Positions 24,401 through 36,300 of a stretch of 64,000 nt of DNA are shown here, one piece after another. Position 1 is the stretch's first letter. Each line of letters opens with the position of its first letter. The notes beneath the pieces were generated by a model that saw only the letters and a list, made by a program, of their open reading frames with translations, did no database searches and had not been told where the DNA came from. Source of the stretch: Nematostella vectensis (taxonomy: Eukaryota; Cnidaria; Anthozoa; Actiniaria; Edwardsiidae); the NCBI RefSeq assembly GCF_932526225.1, contig NC_064035.1, positions 18,775,969 through 18,839,968 of the forward strand, in the 5' to 3' direction. The translations under genes and the position numbers were made by a program.

Positions 24401-27400
24401 ATAAGTGCTCTGTTTATGGACGTCATGAATATCCTTAAATTGTACTTAAATTGAAACGTAATAATAATATAAAAAAAAACTCTGAATTAAAGACTTCTTG
24501 ATCTTTTCCCCCTTTGTATTTTGCCGAGCATTGCTAATCTTAGTCCAATGTACAAAATTGTCCTTTGAAAAAAAAACACATTGATATTTTAACATAATTT
24601 TAATGTTTTATTTACATTTTTGTCTCCTTAAGGGATTTTAAAGTTTTTTTGGGGGATTTTCTTTTGCTAGGTTTGCTAGTGAGACATTTGTCTGTGTGCA
24701 CAAGCCAAATTAACAGAAGAAGCGCGTTTTAGGATGGCCTGGATACAATGTTAAACGGTATAATTGTTGTCATATTTAGCTTTTAAGTGCCGTGGTATCT
24801 CAAAGTGCTTCGCAACACGCTGTTTCATGTGCGTTAGAAATAGGCCACGCCGCACAACGCTTCAATCGCAAATGTTTAATTTATCTTTTTTTTAATCACT
24901 ATTTTTTTGTGTATGACATAGCACACACAAAAAAACACTGTTTCTCCTTAAGGTATTTTGTTTCCACTTTCTCATGGAAACCGATCCATCTAACTTACAA
25001 GATCAGCGGACATTTCAACAAGTTAAATGATGTCCCAAATTAAACCATAAAGAATCTTGTCCTTTAAGTACCGTTAAACGTGGGTTTGGCAGCATGCCCC
25101 ACATGCCAGGGTGTTAGTTATAGTATTTGTGTTTATAATAGCGTTTTTTTATGTTATCCAATCATAAGAGTTGTATATCAGTAAAGACGATCACTATGTG
25201 CAAACTTCCACCTCATAAATGTCAAATTCGACACTCGCTCCTTGTCAAGTACAAGTGATCTGAGAATAATTCCATTATTACCAATAACGATCTGTCTGCC
25301 ACACACCGCTTCCACGGTCGTAAATAGGCTTGACAGGAGTTTAGCCCAGCTGACAGAACCCGGGATTTTTGCTACATTTTTGAAGTGGGCTAGCGATTCG
25401 AGAATGGTTGCTAACAACACACAGAAAAGTTAAGAAGGCGATATCTTTGACATCTACGGGTGTCAAAGCCAGTTCTCCTGCTGAGCTGCGATAAAAACTT
25501 CGCTCTGATCTCGGCTCTCAGTGCCTTTTATTATTACTTTTATCTCATTGCCGTCAAAGGGTATTAACTTGCCAAATTCTTCGTTAGCATCTCTCAACTC
25601 GAGCCATTCAACGAGATACCGGAGCAAAGCGATAGGAATCGCACGCATTCCCCTCACAGCCTTGGTACGGAAACCTAGAAATTTTTGCTTGATTTCAATA
25701 GCTTTTCCTTTTTAAAGTTTTCATGAATTAAAACCTTTTATTTGTTTTAATCTTTACTGAGGATTTTTATTTATTTTTTATCTCTGTTTATCCGTAAGAC
25801 TAGTCGGGCATATTCGCACTAGACAATACGTAACCTCTCATGTCAACATCATCGCAAATGTTTTACAAATGATCTTTTTCCTAAAATTATTTGACAACTT
25901 TAGAGTGTTTTTCCAATACTTGTATTCCATACTTCACGTCCTTTGTTCCAAATATAACAATCGCTTAGAAAATATAGTTATGTTGTGGCTATTATTGCAC
26001 CATAATATCACCATTATACGAAGAATGAGTACTTTTTTATCTTATCTACGAAGATAGGACCATTAACCAGATAAATAAACAACTCATAGGCCAACATCAA
26101 CGTTCTTCTAAGATACGAGTTTCCTTTTACTTCTCCATTTACAGTAAATCATATTTTTTATAGGTAGAAATAAAATATAATGGAAGCATAGTAGCCCGCT
26201 CAAATTCGGGGAGAGGGTGAGGAGGAGTAGAATTGGTAAGAATTGATCACTTAGTTGAATTTTGCGGTTGTGTTCATTTACTGAATCAGTATTTTTTTTT
26301 TTAGTTTGTGGGCATAAAAAAAACTTTTCCCTGAGCATTCACTTTTTAAAGCAAATATTTAAATGTGTTTAATATCTTAATCAAGAATCAATTAAAAGTA
26401 ATGAGTTGTTTTGGGGGAAAAGGTCTGGTTGGCTAGATCTCCTGGGAAGATGGTGGCTGCTTTAGCGTCTCGATAGATACAGAAAGAATAACCTTTCACA
26501 GGTGACGAAGGCTCCTGGCCTGGAAAAAGTAACCCCAAGCTCTAATTTGTGCCAATCGAGTCGTGTAAAAAATTAATAATGGATTGAATAATGTACACGC
26601 AAATTATCATGGAACGATTTTTTTTAGATTTTTTAGTGAAATTTTGTGTATTTGATTATAGATTTCATTCACAGAAACCGGACTAGCACTCTGTAAGGGC
26701 GACAATAGGTCTAAACACAACACAACGGTGGATGAAGATCGATCGATTAGTTGGATTCTAAGTGCACATTGATCAATCTTAATTCAACGCGGCAAAAATT
26801 GCTTCCTCATAAACCACCGAAAGCCCCCTCCCAGTAGGTATATTGGCGATAATAAAACACCGCATGCTGTCTTGCTCGAACCTTTAATGACGCGCGTGTT
26901 CGACTTTAATTCACAACTATAAACAAATCATAATTAAATCAATAACGGCGGCAAGGACTGAGGGAAGAACGCGAAGGGCAATTTTGAAGTGACTAATGAA
27001 GTCACAGGGACCACCTTAAATGTGGTTTTTAATAAGAATGTTATGGTTCAGATTGATGTGGGCAATGCTACACCTGTCGCGAAGTATTCAGGCGAAAGGT
27101 ATCCCCGCTGGGGGCATTCAGACTATATGTGGATCTCGGTTCATAAACGGCGCTTTTACTTGAGTTCAAACCACTGGCTCTACAGTCTGGGCCGGGGACT
27201 TAGTACATAGTAGGGCCGGAGTAGTCTAAACGCGCTGCACACCCGGGAGGGGGGGGCCAGTAATTAAATTGTGATTACGAGCCATTACTAGCGATATGAA
27301 CCCCGCCATTAAAGCGCGCCGGCCATCATGATCACAACAGCTTGCTATTAAACGCACATTTACGCCACCACTTAAGTTCCCAAATGAGTCCGCTCCACAT

Positions 27401-28317
27401 ATAAGACTTAATTTATTTGTTTCTGGTTCTGATTTTTCGTTTTTGCGCTAGTGCGCTAATCGTGCTGTGCGAAATCATCAGCGCAACGTGGGATCTCAAA
27501 GAGTAGGCTAACTCACAGCGTAGTCACAGGAAAAAGAGAGACTTATACCCTGCTACACCCGACAGCACCATCACTTTATTTACGCGACGAGCAGTCTATG
27601 AGTCGAAGGGACCAGAGCTTGTAAGCTATCAATCCTTCACCCTTTCCCTCTGGAAGCATAGCAACGTTTCCTACCATCTATGATATCCTTAGGAACCTTT
27701 AACTCCTCATATCCAACATATACACCTCTACATCGTACACATGATAAGTGTAGTAACTAGGCCTGATTTCATAAGGTTCAGTCATCGGTGTTAACAACAA
27801 TTAAGCAACACTAAATTTCTCAAATTTCTCGCACGAGCTAATGGACTAGACATTAGCGTGAGGTCTAGCTTTTTGCAGGTTGAAGCAACGCATAAATTCC
27901 CGCACGAGCCGTGGGAAGTTAGGGACCATCGCGGGATGTAGCTTTGTCCTTTCTTCAAGGTTAAGTGCATACGGGTTTACCAGGGTGTTTCCTTTGAGCG
28001 CATCGTGATAAGCACGGGCGCGAGTTAACTCACGTCCCCTTATCAGCACTGTGTGAAATGCAACCGCACTAAATATATAATGGCTCAGAGATACGCGCAT
28101 ATTCGGATAATGCTGAGTCCAGATTAAGCCGTTATCGCCCTATTTACTGTACATTTGTTCAACGAACTGATAGCAGAGCGCACTTAGTACCCATCGTCTG
28201 GATAGTGTTGTCGACAGCGCATTTGTTGGATTCTAGAGACACACGTTAGATCGACTATGATTGACCCTACTCTACTGTCAGGCTTTCTCACATAACCTAA
28301 AACCCAGAATAAATTGA
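21450..28317. other. about 7 kb gene-free region downstream of Six3/6
   Basis: A cluster of overlapping AATAAA motifs at about 21509-21530 and further ones near 21811 and 21886 could serve as Six3/6 polyadenylation signals. Beyond that I see AT-rich unique-looking DNA with short, unconvincing ORFs and no coherent splice structures. Confidence 0.5.
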
Positions 28318-29120
28318 TCATTTGGAGTCTAATAACCCCGATAAACCGGTCACTTTGTACACTTATAACCCTAATAAGTCGATCACTTCGTACACTTTTA
28401 ACCCTAATAAGTCGATCACTTCGCCCGTACACATAACCCTAATATATCGATCACGTTGTGAACTTTTAACCGCGATAAGCCGGTCACTTAGTGCTCTTAT
28501 AACCCAAAAAAATGATCATTTGGCGCGCTTTTAACTCTGGTTAACCGATTATTTGGTGCGGTTATAACCTTTATAAACCGGTGATTTGGTTCGGTTATAA
28601 CCTTTATAAACCAATTATTTGGTGCGGTTATAACCCTTATAAACCGGTCATTTGGTGCGGTTATAACCTTCATAAACCGGTCATTTGGTGCGGTTATAAC
28701 CCTTATAAACCGATCATTTGGTGCGGTTATAACCCTTATAAACCGATCATTTGGTGCGGTTATAACACTTATAAACCGATCATTTGGTGCGGTTATAACC
28801 CTTATAAACCGATCATTTGGTGCGGTTATAACCCTTATAAACCGATCATTTGGTGCGGTTATAACCCTTATAAACCGATCATTTGGTGCGGTTATAACCT
28901 TTATAAACCGGTCATTTGGTGCGGTTATAAACCGATCATTTGGTGCGCTCATACAAGCCCTATATATCGATCATTTGATGCGCTCATACAAGCCTGATAT
29001 ATCGATCATTTGGTGGGCTCATACAAGCCTGATATAAATATACTGATCATTTGGTGCGCTCATACAAGCCTGCTATACCGATCATTTGGTGCGAGTATAC
29101 AGTCCAGATATACCGATCTT
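28318..29120. repeat. 33-bp tandem satellite, about 24 copies
   Basis: The unit is 33 bp and contains GGTTATAACCCTTATAAACC followed by GATCATTTGGTGC. The core array (about 28560-28940) is nearly uniform; both edges are diverged, with TATATCGATCA and CTCATACAAGCC variants on the right. The length is a multiple of three, so one frame on each strand stays open and yields 11-residue protein-like repeats (forward GYNPYKPIIWC, reverse APNDRFIRVIT). There are no unique spacers, so it is not a CRISPR-like array. Confidence 0.96.
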
Positions 29121-31633
29121 TGGTGCGCTTATAGATCAGATCACTTCATTTCCGTATAACCTTAATTAATCGAGTGTGTTTAAGTAAGTATATACAGAAA
29201 AGCTAAAAACAAACAAGGCGTACTGCTTTTATGTATTGAACAAGGAGGATCTTAATTATATTAGTATGTGAATTGCCTTTTTTCGCGCTTTTTCCGTCAC
29301 CCTTTTTCTTATTTTTTTTTTAGTATGGTACGAAAGTAACCCCAAGACGCTCATACAGAATGCACGCCTCGCGGTCTGTCGGCCGCTAACAAGAGCAAAC
29401 TCGATTGATATCGTCCACTTCCTTGCACTTGTCCTGAGCGAGTAGCGACTACAGCGACGCATGATACTGTGAGCAAAAGGAAGCTTGCCGCCCTTGATTA
29501 AGCATTATATCCGGCGCTTGTCTTGCAGGCGAGTGTTCTTCGTGCCAATGAAACCCCGACTTGCTGATTCTTTCTGCTAGCACCTTTGCTAAGAATCCGC
29601 CGCGCAAAGTAGCGCGTGCGATGTCCACGTCTGCACTTGGGGGCCACTCATACAAAAAGCTATAATGAGTGCATTCCTTTTAGCAAGTTCGTCTGACCTA
29701 CTATGATCCCTATATTACATTACTTGATACAAGGACCCGCGACCCGAACAGCGATCTATTACACGTAAAGCCGCCTCGAGTGTGTGCTGGCGCAGCTGAA
29801 TTTAAGTGTGCTTATTTCCGTAGTTTATGAAGTTCTGTCTAAACAGATTGTGTCTCTACTTTTGTGCTGTTTTCTCTGTGTGTGAGTGATGAGTTTCAAA
29901 TTATCAAAAGCGGTTCTTTCGTGCAGCAAGGAGAGGCAGGGTCCAGAGGTCGACAAGTGGCCTGACAATCCCAGCGGTGCTGAAACTTCTCAAGGCTCGC
30001 AGGCACGAGCGCACGTTTACCGTCGAATCAGTTGTATCGCGACGCCGCATTTTCAAAACATCGATTTGTTTTTGTCTTTTGAGATTTTCTGTTTCGCCAG
30101 TCAAATTATTCTAAGCCAATCAGATTCTTTCCATCTCTCGCCTAGTGCAGTTGCCTGGCTTTCTGTCGCGACACTGTCTGGTTTTAGTCGAGAGGAAAGC
30201 CAGGGAAGTGCAAAAAGCGAGACTCTGATTTGCTCAGAATGGTTTTACTGACGGAACAGAAAACCAAAACAAATCGTGTTTTGAAAACGCGGGTTGCGAT
30301 ACAACATCCATTCAAGACTTTGAGAGACTGAATAAGCGGCGTGGAGCAAGTCTTTTTAATCAAAAATCTTTGTTAAAGCTTTATTGTCATAAAAACGCAC
30401 GTTAAACGCTTTTATGTGTATCAAAACTTTATCCTTTATCTTTATCAGGAACAGGCCTTACTGTATTTGAAAGAGTTGTTATTTTAACAGAGGATAAAAC
30501 TTCGTGGAAACACCTGAAATCACGAACTTGTCGAGAGTATTGTTATTATGTGTGTGCGTCCGAGCTGCCGTGTGCAGCCAAACGCTCAGTTTCACAATTT
30601 GCCACCAGGGATTAATGTCTAATCCATTATTGTCCTTAGTTATGTTATTTATAGTGCTGCCATAAAACCACTTGCCCTGATCACACAAGCCAATAGTAGG
30701 TCCGTTACATTCCTAGATTTCCGGTGGGAAAGGCAAAACCGTGAAAAGAAAAAGACCAGTTATTGTGAGCCACTTGACAATTACTACTGGGTAATCGGTC
30801 AATTACTTATGACTAGCTAGTTATCTATAGAGCGTTCGCAATACCTTATCCGTTACGAGGCACATAGCTCATTAACACGTCATTCGCACTTTAGACTTGC
30901 TCTAAATAGACTTCTCATAGGACTTCTAGGCGAGCCTGAATTCGATTTATTTTTGCGAGTAAAGCAATCGAGCACGCTGCGGGAGGGAAATCGTTGTTTT
31001 ATAATGATGAGATGAGACGTTTTAAAGGGCTACGTATAACTGGAGTGGTGGTGTTTACCAAAGAAGCCAGGAATCTCATGCAAAATCGTATTTTACGTCA
31101 AAGAAGGTATATTTGCCACACTCCTGGCGTATTATTCAGAGTGATTATGGGACGTAGTATTTACATTGTTGGTTAATGTACCCTTTGGGGGGCTGGTCAT
31201 ATTATCACAGCATCAGACTCGCACGAATTGCCTAGTGGTAACTCCTTTGGGGGGAGGAGAAGGGCGGACAAACATACCCGACTAATACGGATACGGTAAG
31301 ACATTTCAGGAGTTTAATTCATTTCCCCCGTCCCATTAATAGTTTTTCGAATTTTACAATTTACTTTACATTCCCCGTAGATACTACAGATACTACAATG
31401 TTTATATTCCTAGAGCTTGCAAGGAATAGGTGGTCTATTTAACAAGAACGTAGAATAAATATCGCCATTAGCACAGCTCACTTTTAAATACAACACTTTT
31501 AGTCCAGCAAAGAAGACTATATTGCTAATCATATTTCCACATAATTTGATGTGTAAACTTTGTGTACAGGAACATAATTCTGTTGTTAACATGGAAATTT
31601 TCGCGCGCATCTAAAAGTTGTTGCACAATACAC
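29121..31633. other. gene-free interval
   Basis: ORFs are short and unsupported, and no splice-consistent coding exons or tandem repeats were recognised. Confidence 0.5.
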
Positions 31634-31962
31634 ACCCCCTCAGGGTCTGACAACCACCCCCTCAGGGTCTGACGACCACCCCCTCAGGGTCTGACGACCA
31701 CCCTCTCAGGGTCTGACCACCACCCTCTCAGGGTCTGACCACCACCCTCTCAGGGTCTGACGACCACCCTCTCAGGGTCTGACCACCACCCTCTCAGGGT
31801 CTGACAACCACCCTCTCAGGATCTGACGGCCACCCTCTCAGGGTCTGACGGCCACCCTCTCAGGGTCTGACGGCCACCCTCTCAGGGTCTGACGACCACC
31901 CTCTTAGAATATGACGACCACCCTCTCAGGGTCTGACGAACAACCTCTCAGGGTCTAACCTT
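31634..31962. repeat. 22-bp minisatellite, about 15 copies
   Basis: The unit is 22 bp, ACCCTCTCAGGGTCTGACG plus about three variable bases. The left copies read CCCCCTCAGGG and the later ones CCCTCTCAGGG, so the array has a left-to-right variant gradient. It lies about 1 kb beyond the SLC15 stop codon. Confidence 0.95.
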
Positions 31963-32757
31963 TTGTACCAATACGCCACCGAAATATTCTAAACATTGGA
32001 CAAAATAAGCGCGAACAGAAGCGCGAAAATAACCACATTTACATATTAGTCAGGCATTTTTTAGCCAGTGTATCCACTTATACTATTAGCTCTTATTTCC
32101 CTGCCATTGAATTTAGACAATATCAGGATTTGGACTTTTCAAGTTAGACAACAACGAAAACGGCATCAGAGTTCTACTGTATCGAGATCCTCAAAGGCAA
32201 TAAACCAAAAAAAAAAAAAAACTGGTCGTCTTCGTTTACCAGAGTAATAAATATGGTTCACCAAAAACTGGTATTTGAAATATCAGGCAGAATCGATTAT
32301 CAATTTTAAGTGAGCTAGATCCTAAAAGTTAAAAAAATAAAGAAATATTATGTATTTGAAAGAAATAATAATTTGATGATACCAAATCTGTGATTGTGGA
32401 TGGTTAATATTTCGAGCAACAGACCTTGCTGGGAGCCCTTCGTTCTTTTACTCCGACTAAGGGCTAGTACTCGAAACGTCAGCGCACATGTGCATAAAAC
32501 TAAATACTCCAACTTTGTGTTTGTCTGTTTTCAACATGCTTACGTCTTTGCCTATTCAGCCGTCACTCTACCCTTTGCACTTGATAAACAGGGTACACTC
32601 GCATTTAATAGATACTCGTACATACGGGACTGAAGTTTCTTCTTCTTATAATTCATGTAAAATAGCCTAGCACGCAAGGGAGTTCGTGTATAACGGACAA
32701 TAACCTGTAGTAATACAGGTATCAACCGTTTATACGAGTTGTACTTTATATTTTCCT

Positions 32758-32940
32758 AAGTGTGTGTGCCGATCACTTGTCTGTTCCGAATCCCATGTCC
32801 CGTTTATGCGAGTTCTATTTTATATATATTTGGTGGGTACGTGAATGGCGAGCACTGTCTCGGATCTCATGTCCCGTTTATGTGAGTTCTATTTAATATA
32901 TATTTGGTGGGTGCGTGAATGGCGATCACTTGTCTGACTC
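32758..32940. repeat. 74-bp tandem duplication at the SLC15 stop codon / 3' UTR
   Basis: GTCCCGTTTATG recurs at 32797 and 32871 (period 74), with the shared downstream word ATATATTTGGTGGGT. The word GATCACTTGTCTG, which on the minus strand spans the last codons and TGA of the transporter (32926-32928), recurs at about 32771, and a degraded copy (GAGCACTGTCT) lies at about 32850. The duplicated unit thus reaches the coding end of the gene. Confidence 0.8.
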
Positions 32941-33280
32941 GGCTCCCATATCGCCAGCGTCTTGGAGAGGGATGTGGTCTTCAGTTTTCACGTCGCCGTT
33001 AGCGGAGTAAGAGGCGTACTTGTAATAGTACGACATGAACATAAATATCAGCATTACCACAGCCAGTAGACCCGCGAAGAAAAAGAACTCTGTCGCCTAA
33101 AAACAATCAAATGTACAGCGCTCATACTAAATCTTCCACAACTTTGTAATGAATTATTATCATTATATACAAACACAAGGGTATCACCAATTTTGCAAAT
33201 GGAAATATTGAAACCGTTCTACTAACTGATGATAATAGACAAGGACGAGGAACGATGATGATGGAGATGATGATGATTAA

Positions 33281-33337
<57 letters not shown>

Positions 33338-36300
33338 AGACAAGGACGAGGGATGATGATGATGGTGATGATGATGGTGATGATGATGATGATGATGGAG
33401 ATGATGGTGATGATGATGATGATGATAGGGCGTGGGACTACTTACCATATTGTTTGTGATACGAGCCTCTGCAAACACTACCACGATGGCGTTGCCAATA
33501 GATACGGTGAGCAGCCAGGCGGCCATGATGCACGACTTCATACTGACGGGGGACTGGGGATGGCAACAAGACATTAGATCTCGCTTTAAAATGAGATCAT
33601 GTTTAGCTCAGGTAAAAACGTTAAACCTCGATATGATATGTCATTGTACAGAAGCGGCCTTAATTAAATTGTTCTTTCGATCTTATCCAAATCTTCTCAT
33701 ATACAAAATTTAAACTACTCATAGTGCTCAAACACGGGAGGGTTTTCGGGTCAAAATGAAATCTTCGATGTATTATTAATTTGGGGAAAAGTAGTAAAAC
33801 TCTACCTGGGAGTAGGCAAACTCCAAGCCGGTAATAGAGAACAGCACTTCGCCACTCGTCAACACGATGTACTGTGGTAATTGCCATAACATGGAGATGG
33901 ACATTGGCCGGACGTCTGTGTAGCGAATCATCTCAAGCTGAAAGGAACACACAACTTGAAGGGGCCCTACTCTACACACTTTGACAGCTACAACCCTAGA
34001 CCGTGTTAACAAGGGCTATTGACATAGGGCCATCTGAGGGTGTGGCTATGGGGGGTGGGGTGGGTGTGGGTTCTACACCTTTATATCTGAGGGTGTGCTA
34101 CCCATTTATTCCTGAGGATGTGGTTATGGGGTTTCTGTTAGGGGTGTTTCATTGGGCTCATTTGCGCCTGGGGGCCTTTGACCCTTACTTTTGACAGTAG
34201 CGGATCTAGGGGGAGCGTTTAGGGGGTTAAACCCCCTTTTGTGGGGCTGCCAGAAAGGCATATGTAACCCCAAAGAAAATACTCCCTCCCCCCAGTTGTC
34301 ACTGAGCCAATCCGCCCCTGTTTGAGGGAGTAGTTATGGGGTCTCTTGACCCTTACTTTGAAGGAGTGGTTATGGGGTCTCTTGACCCTTACTTTGAAGG
34401 AGTGGTTATGGGGTCTCTTGACCCTTACTTTGAAGGGGTGGTTATGGGGTCTCTTGACCCTTACTTTGAAGGAGTGGTTATGGGGTCTTTGACCCTTACT
34501 TTGAAGGAGTAGTTATGGGGTCTCTTGACCCTTACTTTGAAGGAGTGGTTATGGGGTCTTTGACCCTTACTTTGAAGGAGTAGTTATGGGGTCTCTTGAC
34601 CCTTACTTTGAAGGAGTGGTTATGGGGTCTTTGACCTCTGCTTTTGAGGGAGTGGTTATACCAGTGGTGGTTACAGGAAGTGGTTTCTACCCCCTTCACA
34701 GTTTACCTCGCCAGGTTTGTCAGGGTCTTCACGTATCACTACCGTAAACACTCCACCATTTCCAAAGTAGACTTGTTTCTAAGTCAGACAAATGACAGAT
34801 ATAGAAAGCATGAGCTACATCACAATAGTATTATCAAGCAGATGACTTCATGATTTCAAAAAAAATAAACTGAACACAATTTATTTCCTTGTTTACCTTA
34901 AATAGTTCCTGTGATGTATTGAACTTTTTTACTCTGATGTTGTAGCTGACAAAATAAAACAATTTAGAGCCATGTTATTGCTGAAAGATGGCGTGTATGG
35001 TGCGCTGGGTATACGAGCACAATAACAACAAAGATTATAAGGCAAATATGAACAAGAAAAAAAAATCAAATAATTCAACTTACTGGTCCGAGAGAATACG
35101 AGTGTAGTTGGTGTCTGACATTAGGTCAGTCACGCCAGAGAAAGTCAATGTCTTGTTCAGTTTAATATCTACTTTATCAGTGATGTTGCCTCCAAGGTAA
35201 ACAAATCTAAATCACAAATAGCGCGTAAGTATAGCAACGATGAGTGTTACACTTTGAGAGGGATACAAAAGAGAATACAACATGTGTAAAAATTACAAAA
35301 TGTAGATTAATAAAGCTACATAAAAAAAAACAAAGAAAACATATTCAGAAACATAAGATACATAAGTTTACCTGGCTTTGATGACACCGGCTTTGAGGGG
35401 GGCACTGAGATCTTTGAGCTGTGTAGACAAGTGTAAATGTTAAATACTATTATCTATCTTAATCGGCTTCTGTATAACATAGAGCGAATAAAAGAGAATA
35501 GCAAAATACTGCATCATGCCAACGCCCTAACCCTGGTCTTTACTGTGTCCAGTAAATAACGATTGCAAGAAACCACAGAGCATGCGTATTTATTGGTATT
35601 CTACTGCCGTACCTTTAGCCCGACTAGCTCCTTATTTTTTGTTCCGATGACGAAGGTGTTGACCTCGTGTTCACTGATTTTGAGTAGGAAGTTCTTCTCT
35701 GGTACAGCCACGGAGCAGTTCTGGCTTTCAACCTTCAGGTTTGTTAGCGTTATGGGCACATGTGCATACACGGAGGCCTTCAACATAAAGGAGTGTAGTT
35801 GGTTTGGTGATGAGCCGTTAACATATTTATCTATTCAAATGGATTATACCCCGGCATACCTTGTCAACGGCTAACGAGGTGTCAAACCCAAAACCACTGA
35901 CTTTAAGTGGGCAGGGAGCGGCATTGATCACTCGTAGGTTGGCAAAACCATTCGGTGGCTCCACCACATGCAGCCGACTTTTCTGCTCAACAAAATATAT
36001 CTCGATTAGCAGGGAGTCACCTTAATGTGTTAGCAATCCTCTCTCCCTTGCATATGGGAGTTATAGATAAAAACCTCCAGCCCCTTTCAGTTTATGTCCA
36101 TAATGCTACAGCTGTTGACCCTACCTGAATAGCGATGTGCAAGAATGCGGCAAACACGAAGGAGATTGCAGCTAAAAGCATGCCTGCACACATCCTCTGA
36201 AGTGGCCTGCAATAGGCAACGGTCATTAGACAACGAAATCAGTATAGCCACCACAGCTTTTTGATCTACTAAAATCATTCTTTGGATATACTAAGCATTG

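Noticed and set aside
28497-28997. Long ORFs on both strands with 11-residue repeats
   Set aside because: Explained fully by the 33-bp satellite whose unit is a multiple of three.
28318-29120. CRISPR-like regular array
   Set aside because: Direct repeats are contiguous with no unique spacers, and the genome is eukaryotic.
33122-33577. His-rich and Met-rich ORFs
   Set aside because: Antisense and frame shadows of the GAT microsatellite and of the transporter exon 33553-33446.
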